Origin: Paenalkalicoccus suaedae
GTDB lineage: Bacteria; Bacillota; Bacilli; Bacillales; Salisediminibacteriaceae
DNA: 64,000 nt
Assembly: GCF_006965545.2 (NCBI RefSeq)
Contig: NZ_CP041372.2
Span: forward strand, 3,162,001-3,226,000
Direction of reading: 5' to 3'
This document shows, piece by piece, positions 48,541-56,734 of this stretch. Position 1 is the first letter of the stretch. Every line of letters begins with the position of its first letter. The position numbers and the translations under genes were made by a program. A model generated the notes under the pieces. The model searched no databases, had not been told where the DNA came from, and saw nothing but the letters and a program-made list of their open reading frames with translations.

Positions 48541-49336
48541 TAATCAAGTGCTAACTAGTTAAGTGCCTTAGCTCTCCGAGCTATATTTATTAAGTGCCAA
48601 CTATTTTCAAGAGCAGCCCTTCGGGCTAGATTGATTAAGGGCTAACTTGTTTAAATCTGCTCTTCAAGCCGTCAGCCCTCCGAACACTCTACGACATCCA
48701 TAGGGCCGGCCTTTGAGCTTCCTCGTCGGCAGGAGTCGACTGTCGTCTCCTCCTAAGCGCCTCCTGTGGGATCTCAAAAACCTCTTTCCCCTATGGATTG
48801 TCTCCGAATGTCCTCCGGGTCTGCCAGCTCTTCGTTTGATTTAAAAAGAGCATAAGAAAAGAGCCTTCCTCTTGTGGGAAAGCCCTTCTTTGTTTAAATA
48901 TATGGTTTTAGATAAGTGGCAGTTTGGCAATTGAGATTTTTATGTACCGGATTTGAGATTAATGTACCGTACTCAAGTTTTATGTACCGTATAAAAAATA
49001 AATGTACCGTATTCAGAATAAATGTACGTTGAGCGCCAATTAATCTACTAAATGTACGCTATGGGAAGTTTATGTACCATATACGAGATTTATGTACCGT
49101 GAGCAAGAGGTGCTCTTAAAGCTAGGCAACGCCCTTTCGCCTAGTAATGTAATTAAAAAAGTGTTCGTGCTAGTAAAGAACCGTTACCTTCGATTCTCCG
49201 GAGCGAAGGCTGGTGTCTCCTAGAGGAGCCTTTTCGCGCAGCGAAAATCCTTTTGCACGGCCTCTGGACGGGCAAAATAGTTGAGCAAGCACCTCAGGAA
49301 AGCGCCAGCCGGGAGCGTAGGAGAATCGAAGATTCT
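48541..49336 (-). repeat. Composite repeat, right copy in inverted orientation
   Basis: Reverse complement of the layout at 42581-43425 over nearly its full length: tail units (AGCTCTCCGAGCT, AGCCCTTCGGGCT), Rep-B (48655-48835), GTAC words at 48944, 48964, 48984, 49004, 49024, 49054, 49074 and 49094, then Rep-A (49180-49336). The single 30-bp step in an otherwise 20-bp array is also kept. Confidence 0.85.
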
Positions 49337-49349
49337 GCCTTTGAACTTA

Positions 49350-50069
49350 TCACTTGAACTTAACCCTCAAACGCAACCGCTCCACCTGCTCCTCATCCAC
49401 CAAAAACAAATGCTGCGGCCTGCCGACACTCCCATACGTCAGCCTCTCGCTGATGTAGCCTTCCTCCGCTAAATACTTCAAATACTTCCGTACCGTTACC
49501 CGCGAGATCGCAATCTTCTCCGCGACCTCCTCTGTTGAGAAAGACGATGCGTCTAGCGCCACAACGCCTTCAATCACACGCAACAGCGTCGTGTCAGATA
49601 AGCCTTTTGGTAGCTCCTCGCGCATGTCGTCTTTGGACTGGGGGAACCACTCATCGTCTAGACGCGCTTGATCAATTTCTTCGTGCTCGTCGTACATGCG
49701 CTTACGTTGCTTATGTTTGTACAACGCCTCCTGAAATCGATCGAAGTCAAACGGCTTCATAATATAGTCCACCGCTCCTAAATGCATTGCTCGCTTCACC
49801 GATGCCATATCAGACGCCGCCGTGATGAGGATTACGTCCCCATCCCATTCGCTCTCTGTCCGCAATTGTTGTAAGAGCGCCAATCCATTTTCTGTCCCGA
49901 TGTAGATGTCTAAAAGGAGTAGGTCGACGCGCTTGTCCGCGAGCACGCGCGATGCCTCCTTGAACGAATGCGCCACGCCGACCGACGCAAATCCGTCGAC
50001 CTTTTGCACGTACATCTCGTTTAGCCTCGCCACCATCGGATCATCATCTAAAATTAACACATGAATCAT
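49350..50069 (-). CDS. CitB/DcuR-type response regulator
   Basis: 239 residues. Receiver with Asp 54 in LLLLDIYIGTENG; C-terminal helix-turn-helix (TEEVAEKIAISRVTVRKYLKYLAEEG) of the CitT/MalR family. It should activate the malic enzyme-symporter operon. A 4-bp overlap with the kinase gene upstream. Confidence 0.9.
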   Translation of the reverse strand: MIHVLILDDDPMVARLNEMYVQKVDGFASVGVAHSFKEASRVLADKRVDLLLLDIYIGTENGLALLQQLRTESEWDGDVILITAASDMASVKRAMHLGAVDYIMKPFDFDRFQEALYKHKQRKRMYDEHEEIDQARLDDEWFPQSKDDMREELPKGLSDTTLLRVIEGVVALDASSFSTEEVAEKIAISRVTVRKYLKYLAEEGYISERLTYGSVGRPQHLFLVDEEQVERLRLRVKFK

Positions 50070-51712
50070 GCCTCATCCTCCTCCTCGTATGGAATCGTCG
50101 CCGTCATCGTCGTCCCACGCCCGCGACTCGTATCAATCGTAATCGTCCCGCCAAGCGCCTGAATCGTCGACAGCACCAGATGCATCCCATAGCCACGATC
50201 CGCGCCCTTCGTCGAGAACCCCTTCTCAAACAGCCGCTCCTGCACCTCATCCGAGAGCCCAGGCCCGTTATCCGAGATCTGAATCATAAGCTCCCTATTT
50301 TTGTGAGAAACAAGGGTAGACACGCTACGCACCTCTTGATTGTAAACAGCCTCTGCCGCGTTATCAATCAGATTCCCTGCGATTGTAATGAAGGCGTGGT
50401 TCAGCGCGCGATCCTTCGGAATCGGTATCTCTGTTTCACAGCGTACGTGGAAGTCGACCTGCTTCTCTCTCATATAGCTATATTTCCCGTGCATAAATCC
50501 TACTAATACAGGGTCTTTAAATGCTTGAAGACCGACTTCTCCATTCGGTTGCTCGAGCTTCGTGAGCTCGCTTACGTAGTCGCGGAGCTCCTCATATGAT
50601 TCATTGTGGAGCATGCCTGTTATGACGTGGAGCTTGTTCTTCATTTCGTGCGACTGCGCTCGGAGCGCTTCGCTGTAAAGCTTGACCCCGGTTAGTTGCT
50701 CCGCAAGTGCGTTCACCTCTGTCTTATCCCGAAAAGTGGAGATCGCACCTACGATCTCGTTCCCTAAGACGAGTGGCACCCGGTTGATCAGTAACGTCAG
50801 CTGGTTCAGTTGCATCTCTTGGTCGAGCTCCGCCTCCCCGGTTTCTATCACGCGAAAAAGTCCGGTCTCAGGTAAGAGGTCGACGGCCTTCATGCCGACT
50901 GGCTCGGCGTCGATTCCGGCGCGGGTGAAGAGCGTGCGGGCGGCTTCGTTGACGAGCGTGATGGTGCCGGCGTGGTCGACGGCGATGATGCCTTCGCGCA
51001 CGGATTCGAGCATGCGGTTGCGTTCCTCAAAGGTGCGAGCAATGTCGCGTGGCTCCTGTCCGTGGAGGATGCGGCGCACGTACGACGCGATGAGCACGGC
51101 GCCGGTGATGCCAACGGCGAGTCCGACGAGCGAGCTTGTTAAGATGATGAGGTGGTTCGCGGTGAGCTGCTCCTCAATGAACTCCATGGAGTCTCCGACG
51201 GACACAGCACCTATTTGTTCGCCGGTTGGCGCATAGATTGGCGCGAACGATCTCAAGGAGACAGTGAGCGTTCCCTCGGCCTGGGAGCTGTATGTTTCGC
51301 CGCGTAGCGCGGGCCCTTCGTCTCCGCCGACGAACGTCTCCCCGATGAGCTCCACTGTAGGGTGAGAAAATCGAGTTGAATTCATATCCATGACGACGAC
51401 AAACAACACGCCAGACGTCTCGCGCACGCGCTCGGCGTATGCTTGAATCGTGTCGACGTCACCTTGTTGCAGTCCCTCAATCACGCGCTCCTCCTGCGCC
51501 ACAATCTGCGCGAGCGTCTGTCCCTTCCGCTCCTGTTCGGCCAAAATGTTGTCGCCAACAAACTGGTTGATGAGTAGGTCAGTAAGTAGTAGCGAGATGC
51601 CGACGACAAAGACGACGAGTAAAATAAGCCCGGCGCGCAGGGAGATGCGGCGGCGTGGTCGTTTAGGTGGGACAGTTGGTGGTGCTGGTGTGGTGGCTGC
51701 TGGCGCTGTCAT
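50066..51712 (-). CDS. CitA/DcuS-type sensor histidine kinase
   Basis: 548 residues from ATG at 51712 (AAAGGAGG); the longer frame reading upstream runs into repeat DNA and is rejected. Proline-rich N-terminus, membrane helix about 27-48, periplasmic-type PAS sensor (TIQAYAERVRETSGVLFVVVMD, FSHPTVELIGETFVGGDE), second helix, cytosolic PAS, then His motif RAQSHEMKNKLHVITGML and ATP motifs DNGPGL and GYGMHLV. It senses malate or citrate; B. subtilis MalK is the closest known arrangement. Confidence 0.9.
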   Translation of the reverse strand: MTAPAATTPAPPTVPPKRPRRRISLRAGLILLVVFVVGISLLLTDLLINQFVGDNILAEQERKGQTLAQIVAQEERVIEGLQQGDVDTIQAYAERVRETSGVLFVVVMDMNSTRFSHPTVELIGETFVGGDEGPALRGETYSSQAEGTLTVSLRSFAPIYAPTGEQIGAVSVGDSMEFIEEQLTANHLIILTSSLVGLAVGITGAVLIASYVRRILHGQEPRDIARTFEERNRMLESVREGIIAVDHAGTITLVNEAARTLFTRAGIDAEPVGMKAVDLLPETGLFRVIETGEAELDQEMQLNQLTLLINRVPLVLGNEIVGAISTFRDKTEVNALAEQLTGVKLYSEALRAQSHEMKNKLHVITGMLHNESYEELRDYVSELTKLEQPNGEVGLQAFKDPVLVGFMHGKYSYMREKQVDFHVRCETEIPIPKDRALNHAFITIAGNLIDNAAEAVYNQEVRSVSTLVSHKNRELMIQISDNGPGLSDEVQERLFEKGFSTKGADRGYGMHLVLSTIQALGGTITIDTSRGRGTTMTATIPYEEEDEA

Positions 51713-51731
51713 ATTGGTCCTCCTTTTAGTG

Positions 51732-52020
51732 GCTGGCAGTTGGGTAAAATAGTCTTTTGCACGGCGCATTATGTATACGGTTAAGTGTAGCGTATTTTGG
51801 TGCGGTCCGGGAGGGCGGGTTTTGATTATCCGAAAACGGGGCTCGATTATCCGTTTTTGCCCGGTGATTATCCGAAAACAGGCCTCCATTATCCACTTTT
51901 ACCCGGTGATTATCCGAAAATTGTCCTCGATTATCCGTTTTTACCCGGTGATTATCCGGAAACGGGGCTCGATTATCCGCTTTTGCTTGGTGATTATCCG
52001 TTTTGAGTAGCATGGCTGTT
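51732..52020. repeat. 21-bp array, GATTATCCG class (9 copies) with boundary words
   Basis: GATTATCCG-type words start at 51824, 51845, 51866, 51887, 51908, 51929, 51950, 51971 and 51992, all exactly 21 bp apart. Spacers alternate between an AAAACGGGGCTC type and a TTTTTGCCCGGT type, so the true unit is 42 bp; adjacent AAAACGG / CCGTTTT can pair. Minus-strand boundary words AACTGCCAGC (51732-51741) and AACAGCCATG (52011-52020) bracket it. It occupies the divergent region between the kinase and a zinc-ribbon gene. Confidence 0.92.
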
Positions 52021-52187
52021 AGCAATTGGAATTTTTATGGTTTTAATGATGGGAAAGAGGGTTAGTAAAACTATAGAATGTTTGTTAAAAGATAGTTAGT
52101 TTCACCTTTTTCCCTATAAAGGAATGTGGGTTACTTAATAATGATGTCGACTCTATTTTCTATCAAAAAGATTGGAGATGATGGGTA

Positions 52188-52400
52188 ATGCTTTGGGTTG
52201 GACTGATCATTTTGGCGCTGGCGATATATTTGGGGATGAAGTATGAGTTCAAGTCGTTGTTTTTGATGAATCGGGTGTTTACGAGAGGCGCGAGCAGTTT
52301 GGGGCATGAGAAGAGCTCGTTTGTGGAGTGTCCCTCGTGTAAAAGCAGGGTGAAACGTGCGGACCCAGTATACTGTTCGGCGTGTAATAAGTATTTTTAG
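52188..52400 (+). CDS. Small membrane protein with zinc ribbon
   Basis: 70 residues: one N-terminal membrane helix (about 3-20), a basic linker, and a C-terminal CPSCKSRV...YCSACNKYF zinc ribbon (two CxxC pairs). Ribosome site near GGAGATGATGGG. Function unknown; the form suggests a membrane-tethered regulator or assembly factor. Confidence 0.65.
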   Translation: MLWVGLIILALAIYLGMKYEFKSLFLMNRVFTRGASSLGHEKSSFVECPSCKSRVKRADPVYCSACNKYF

Positions 52401-52520
52401 GCATGCTGATCGTGATTAGACGTTTAGTAAGGTGAGAGATTTATGTGAATGAAGAGCCATTCTGTTTAAAAAGACGAAGGTTGCGTGTCCAGATGGTGTT
52501 TCGTTTTACTCACAGGTAAA

Positions 52521-52549
52521 AGAGGTAGCGTAATGAAGTTGCTACCTCT
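52521..52549. terminator. Terminator between zinc-ribbon and OrfA genes
   Basis: Stem AGAGGTAGC / GCTACCTCT; on the minus strand TTTT follows. Shared by convergent genes. Confidence 0.65.
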
Positions 52550-52568
52550 CGCATGGCTAATAAGGACG

Positions 52569-52859
52569 TCATTTTTCATTCCGCTTCTCCACAAACTCGT
52601 TAAACTTCTTCAAGATTTCATTTTCTTCTCTTAATCTAGCGATCTCTTTTTCTTGAGCGCGGATTTTTTTCATCTCACTATCGTACTCTAGATCTGCTTT
52701 TCCCGCGGCTTGGACTCCATCTCGAAATTCTTGAACCCACTTTAAAATTACCTTCTCTGATACACCGATTTCTTTGCCTACTTCTGCCGGGGATTCTTTA
52801 TCAAATATCACGCGAGCTGCTATGTCCACCTTCACCTTTTTATCTCTGTGTTTTTTCAT
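52569..52859 (-). CDS. Orphan transposase OrfA-like HTH protein
   Basis: 96 residues: an HTH_Tnp_1-type domain (SPAEVGKEIGVSEKVILKWVQEF) and a C-terminal leucine-zipper-like coiled coil (EKEIARLREENEILKKFNEF), as in IS3-family OrfA. No OrfB, terminal repeat or frameshift partner follows, and the reading frame is intact. Either a remnant of an IS or a solo DNA-binding protein. Confidence 0.7.
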   Translation of the reverse strand: MKKHRDKKVKVDIAARVIFDKESPAEVGKEIGVSEKVILKWVQEFRDGVQAAGKADLEYDSEMKKIRAQEKEIARLREENEILKKFNEFVEKRNEK

Positions 52860-52926
52860 TTACGTAACTAGCCCCTTTTAAATGATTACTTCATCTCTGA
52901 AGTTTCTATTCAGCAATTTTCTTCAA

Positions 52927-54021
52927 TTAGCGGTCATTTAAAATTGAAATGAGATCATAATGATAGAATCGTTTGTAGCGCTTGCGGTCGTCTTCGTAAA
53001 TCATTCTGCGGTCTACTAATTCACGCAGGGCCTTACGCACAGTTGATAAGGCAAGTCCCGTCCCTTCAGACAATTGCTCAACATTAGCAATAGGTCTTTT
53101 AAACATAGCGCCCCAGATTTGTTTATGCGAGTCCTTGACGAGTTCATTCTTGCCGCTATTATATAACTCCTCAGCTGCGTCTAGTTTACTGTATTGCCTA
53201 GATGCCATTTTTTCAGCTGCTTGTAGGAAAAACAGGAGCCAACTCTTCCAGTCAGGCGGATCTAACCGAATACCATTTAGCATGGCATAGTATTTAAATT
53301 TCTCTTTCTCTAATTCTTCACTTAAGAAAAATAAAGGAGAGTCTATTACTTCCTCTTTTAACAAGTAAAGCACAATTAAAATTCTCCCAAGGCGTCCATT
53401 TCCATCTAGGAACGGATGGATAGATTCAAACTGAGCATGAATAATACCAGCCTTAATTAGTGGATGTATATCATCTTTTATATTTATATAAGGGTGACCA
53501 TTGATTTCACGCTCTAAATTTGCCATTAACGCATTTACCTCTTGAGGCTCAGGTGGAATGTACGTAGCATCTTTTAAGTGTTTAGTAGGTCCAATGAAGT
53601 TCTGTATTTTTCTATAGGAACCAGACGCTGCAGTAGAACCTCTAGCATCCTTCATTAACATCTCATGCAATTGCCGGATAAGTCGTTCGGTGATTGGATT
53701 TCCTGCACTTACTAAATCTACTCCCATTTCTAATGCAGCTTGATAATTCCGCACCTCAACGCGCTCCGAATTCATAGATTGTTCCACTTTATCTTCAAGC
53801 ATTTCACTAAACGTTACTTGAGTACCCTCTATTCTAGTAGATTGCACCGATTCCTGCAGGGTCATGAGCTGGATAAATGATTCATTAACAAGTGAATAAT
53901 GCAATTTTTGCTTAAGCTTCTCAATTTCCGCCGTTGCGTGAACGACCTTTTTATAGAAAAGTAGCTCCGTCTCCGAATCAAATGTTAATGGTAGCATCGG
54001 TAGTTTATGTGGCTGCTTCAC
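52927..54021 (-). CDS. Fic-family AMP transferase with winged helix
   Basis: 364 residues from a GTG at 54021 (GAGGTG upstream); a GTG three codons earlier is possible. Fic_N region (ESVQSTRIEGTQVTFSEML contains the S/TxxxE(G/N) inhibitory-helix form STRIEG), the Fic core HPFLDGNGRLGR with catalytic His, and a C-terminal winged helix (EQLSEGTGLALSTVRKALRELVD). It transfers AMP to a protein target and is auto-inhibited by its own helix. The HTH and an upstream palindrome suggest self-regulation. Confidence 0.88.
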   Translation of the reverse strand: MKQPHKLPMLPLTFDSETELLFYKKVVHATAEIEKLKQKLHYSLVNESFIQLMTLQESVQSTRIEGTQVTFSEMLEDKVEQSMNSERVEVRNYQAALEMGVDLVSAGNPITERLIRQLHEMLMKDARGSTAASGSYRKIQNFIGPTKHLKDATYIPPEPQEVNALMANLEREINGHPYINIKDDIHPLIKAGIIHAQFESIHPFLDGNGRLGRILIVLYLLKEEVIDSPLFFLSEELEKEKFKYYAMLNGIRLDPPDWKSWLLFFLQAAEKMASRQYSKLDAAEELYNSGKNELVKDSHKQIWGAMFKRPIANVEQLSEGTGLALSTVRKALRELVDRRMIYEDDRKRYKRFYHYDLISILNDR

Positions 54022-54039
54022 CTTAATCACCTCTTCCTA

Positions 54040-54053
54040 TACAGTATACTGTA
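54040..54053. promoter_or_regulatory. Perfect palindrome upstream of the Fic gene
   Basis: TACAGTATACTGTA, a perfect 14-bp dyad, ends 19 bp before the start codon. A second dyad, TAACGATATT / AATATCGTTA, lies near 54076-54105. Likely operator for the Fic protein's winged helix. Confidence 0.5.
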
Positions 54054-54169
54054 ATTATAGTAATTCGTATACGTAACGATATTATCAGTGTAATAAATAT
54101 CGTTAGATGGTGAGTGATTATAAAGAAAGAGTTGAATTGCTTCTTTAAGCATAACTAAATATGGAGCTC

Positions 54170-54631
54170 TCACCCTAGTTTCCTCCCAACAAACCCCGCA
54201 GAGACTGGCTCTAATTGTGCCTCCCGCGCCCAGACAGAGAGTTGTCCGATATGGTGGATCTCGTGGGCGATTAGGTGAGCGTAGATCGCACTTCGTGAAT
54301 ACATGGCGTTATCCCAAGGAACGTCTACTAAGTGCTGCGACTCTCGGTCCATATCGTCATGTAAATAGGATTGAAGCTCAGACTGAAGGCTGTCGGATAG
54401 AGCTTTTACTGCTTCGATTGTTTGGAAGCTAGAGGCTTCGATTGGTCGATCCTCTTTGTCGTGAATTGCGCAAAACCAGCTGTATTCGACGTCAATTATA
54501 TGTATGAGTGTTGCTAAAATGCTTCCTACTCCGCCTGTACGGTGTTTGAGGAGCTCCTCGCATGGCAATTGCTCGCATAGCGCAAACCACTCCTCTCTTA
54601 CCTGCCAATTATAGAGGAATAATGATTTCAT
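54170..54631 (-). CDS. DinB-family protein
   Basis: 153 residues, four-helix DinB/YfiT-type bundle. Metal-binding histidines: [11 protein letters not shown] and [10 protein letters not shown]. Such proteins are metal-dependent thiol (bacillithiol) S-transferases or of unknown role. The start overlaps the fosB stop (ATGA), and FosB also uses bacillithiol, so a shared thiol chemistry is plausible. Confidence 0.82.
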   Translation of the reverse strand: MKSLFLYNWQVREEWFALCEQLPCEELLKHRTGGVGSILATLIHIIDVEYSWFCAIHDKEDRPIEASSFQTIEAVKALSDSLQSELQSYLHDDMDRESQHLVDVPWDNAMYSRSAIYAHLIAHEIHHIGQLSVWAREAQLEPVSAGFVGRKLG

Positions 54632-55068
54632 CTCTCGCTCTCCTCCTCGTCATCATAAAACGCCATATGTGGCTTATCCTGCTTATAATACTCGAGCCGA
54701 TCCTGCAACGTCCCGGTGTGGAACTCAAACTTGTGCCCGTCCAAATCTGTAAAGTAGACCGATTTTTTATCGCGCTCATCGCGTGGTCGTGAATCCAATA
54801 TGTTCACACCTAGCGATTCAAGCTTTTGATATAGCTGATCAAAGTCCGCTTCCTCTACGGAGAACGCCGTGTGCGTATACGACTTGTGAATCTCCGTTCG
54901 CGGAATCCTTGGCTCCTCATTTAGCGCCAGCCACAGCCCGTTCACATCAAAATACGCAGTCGTCCGCCCCTTTACGAGCAGCTTTGCGTCAAAGACTTGC
55001 TCATAAAATCGTACCGACTCTTCAAGATTCTTCACAGAAAACAACAGATGATTGATCCCCTTTATCAA
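54628..55068 (-). CDS. fosB: Metallothiol transferase FosB (fosfomycin resistance)
   Basis: 146 residues of the glyoxalase/VOC fold. Metal ligands His 7, His 66 and Glu 115 are all in place; the segments [33 protein letters not shown] and HTGTLQDRL are FosB-typical. It opens fosfomycin by adding bacillithiol. TTG start that overlaps the preceding TGA (TTGA), with GGAAGGGG close upstream, so it is coupled to the NTPase gene. Confidence 0.92.
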   Translation of the reverse strand: MIKGINHLLFSVKNLEESVRFYEQVFDAKLLVKGRTTAYFDVNGLWLALNEEPRIPRTEIHKSYTHTAFSVEEADFDQLYQKLESLGVNILDSRPRDERDKKSVYFTDLDGHKFEFHTGTLQDRLEYYKQDKPHMAFYDDEEESER

Positions 55069-55580
55069 GCCCCTTCCACTCCTCTCAAAAACGCTTCTAC
55101 CTCACGTCTCGAATGCAAAATAACCACTCGCTTTTCATTCTCAAGCTTCTGCAACCGCCCTTTAATTTGCGGTCGTTTGTTTTTCTTAAATCCCCAAACA
55201 AATCTTAGGAATTCAAGCGTAAGCTGTTCTTTATTGCCCTCGCGCATGTCCGGCCGCGAGCGATTGTGGTAGTGAATACGTCGCTTGACGATGCGAGTCA
55301 TGCAGAGCCAGCGCGGCAGGTCGAGAAAAATAATAGTGTCAGCTGCTTGAAGACGGAGCTCCATCGTGAACCCATAGTTTCCGTCGATAATCCACCCATC
55401 TGGCGAAGCGAGTAGCTCTAGCTGAATCTGTTTTTGCTCCTCTCGCGACACAAGCTCCCAATTCGGTCGCCACATCAGCGTGTCCAAATGCACGACCTCA
55501 AGCCCTATCGCCCTCCCTAAACGGCGCGCGAACGTGGATTTACCAGCGCCTCCTGAGCCTACAATAGCAATCCGCTCCAT
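55065..55580 (-). CDS. FlaR-like P-loop NTPase (adenylate kinase-like)
   Basis: 171 residues from ATG at 55580 (AGGGGGG six bases before; another ATG two codons upstream). Walker [10 protein letters not shown] at about 8-16, then [11 protein letters not shown], the IIDGNYG segment and the basic lid [16 protein letters not shown]. Called topology modulation protein FlaR in related genomes; the biochemical role is unproven and more likely a small-molecule kinase. First gene of a three-gene overlapping operon with fosB and dinB. Confidence 0.83.
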   Translation of the reverse strand: MERIAIVGSGGAGKSTFARRLGRAIGLEVVHLDTLMWRPNWELVSREEQKQIQLELLASPDGWIIDGNYGFTMELRLQAADTIIFLDLPRWLCMTRIVKRRIHYHNRSRPDMREGNKEQLTLEFLRFVWGFKKNKRPQIKGRLQKLENEKRVVILHSRREVEAFLRGVEGA

Positions 55581-55686
55581 GTGCATCCCCCCTCTTATTA
55601 ATTTACATTATAAAGCATTTTTGGACGTGATATCTAGTCGAAACTCATGCTATGATAAGGATAACGTTTTTAAGGAGGCCCCCACT

Positions 55687-56154
55687 ATGAATTTGAAAAA
55701 ACAACAGCTTTTACAGCATTATGAAAGCTCCATACGCTTTGTACAATCACTCCAATCTGTCTCCGAGCAATCTTGGCGTAAACCTGTTGCACCAGAAAAA
55801 TGGACAGTAGCAGAAGTATTAGCTCACCTCATTCCATGGGATGAATTCGTTACAACGAAACGACTTCCGTTCTTATTCACTACAGGCGCTTTACCAAAAG
55901 GACCTCTTGCAAACGAAGTTAACGAAAAAGCTGCCGCTAAAGCAAGAGTCGTTTCTAAACAAGAGATAATCGAAGTCTTTGTCACATCCCGTCAAACTTT
56001 AATAGCAGACGTACAGAGCATCCCCGATGACAAGTGGCAACAAACCTTTTATATCGGAGAAACAGAGCTAACCCTCTTTACCTATCTAAATGGCTTAGCC
56101 AAACACGATCTTCATCACTTTGAACAAATTCGAGGTGCGCTCAACTATCAATAA
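55687..56154 (+). CDS. DinB/DfsB-family protein
   Basis: 155 residues from ATG at 55687 with AAGGAGG; an open frame further upstream is antisense to the NTPase gene and rejected. Four-helix bundle with EVLAHLIPWDEF and LAKHDLHHFEQIRG, giving the three metal histidines. Possible bacillithiol-dependent transferase. Divergent from the fosB operon. Confidence 0.8.
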   Translation: MNLKKQQLLQHYESSIRFVQSLQSVSEQSWRKPVAPEKWTVAEVLAHLIPWDEFVTTKRLPFLFTTGALPKGPLANEVNEKAAAKARVVSKQEIIEVFVTSRQTLIADVQSIPDDKWQQTFYIGETELTLFTYLNGLAKHDLHHFEQIRGALNYQ

Positions 56155-56310
56155 AAAGAATGTTAAGTTGCCCAACTGCCATGCTACAAAGCCCCGCACG
56201 TGGCAACATCTGGCACTGTAGTAACCTTATCTATCTCAACCTACCTAATTCGTCCTCTCAATAAAGACAGTCCACCTCACATGCACGCCCACCACCTAAT
56301 CCATTTACAA

Positions 56311-56381
56311 TTTTGCACAAAATCGTTGCTTTTTAGCACAACATCATCTGAATTTAGCACGACCGCCTCCGAATTTAGCAC
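56311..56381 (+). repeat. 21-bp array, TTTAGCAC class (4 copies)
   Basis: Words end exactly at 56318, 56339, 56360 and 56381: TTTTGCAC, TTTTAGCAC, AATTTAGCAC, AATTTAGCAC. An AACTGCCATG boundary word lies at 56174. It is the same class as 9654-9786 but on the other strand. Confidence 0.8.
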
Positions 56382-56459
56382 CCCTCACCACCTTGTCCAA
56401 AAAAGCGAGGCAACGCCCGTCCGCCTCGTACGTTAAACAAAAAATGAAGGACGAAGCAT

Positions 56460-56655
56460 CATGTATTAACCGTAGCCGCAGGTGCCTCGAAGCGACGGGG
56501 CGGACTCCTAGAGGGGAACTCGCGTAGGTGAAAATCCTTTTGCACGTCCCCTGGACGGGCAAAATAGTTGAACTAGCGCCTCAGGAAAGACGCCCCATAG
56601 CGCAGGGGCTTCGAAGGTGACCGCACTTGACCTTGACCTTGACCTTGACCTTGAT
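56460..56655 (+). repeat. Rep-A variant with five tandem CTTGAC hexamers
   Basis: Long palindrome from CCGTAGCCGCAGGTGCCTCG to GGGGCTTCGAAGGTGACCGC with inner GAAAATCCTTTTGCACG...GGACGGGCAAAATAG. The hexamer run CTTGAC x4 plus CTTGAT occupies 56626-56655. Related to 32405-32613. Confidence 0.7.
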
Positions 56656-56691
56656 CATGGTCTTTTCCTTCCCTAAAAATCACCACACACA

Positions 56692-56722
56692 AAAAGCACC
56701 CCCGCATCACACGAGGGCGCCA
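56692..56722 (-). terminator. Terminator of the alpha-glucoside PTS gene
   Basis: Minus-strand stem GCGCCCTCG / CGGGGGTGC (7 of 9 paired) then T5. Confidence 0.7.
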
Positions 56723-56734
56723 CCAAAAACTAAA

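Noticed and set aside
50066-51889. Sensor kinase starting at 51889
   Set aside because: The extra 59 residues are translated repeat DNA; the ATG at 51712 has a strong AAAGGAGG site and a normal N-terminus.
51824-52000. DnaA-box cluster (TTATCC core)
   Set aside because: Only TTATCC is shared with the DnaA box TTATCCACA; the last three bases vary (GAA, GTT, ACT), so the consensus is not met.
51726-52025. 99-codon minus-strand frame of DNHRVKTDNR-like heptads, plus two plus-strand frames of similar length
   Set aside because: All cover the GATTATCCG array. Several frames being open at once, with no start signal, points to repeat DNA rather than a gene.
52569-52859. Complete IS3 element
   Set aside because: No OrfB transposase, no terminal inverted repeats and no target duplication could be seen around the OrfA-like gene.
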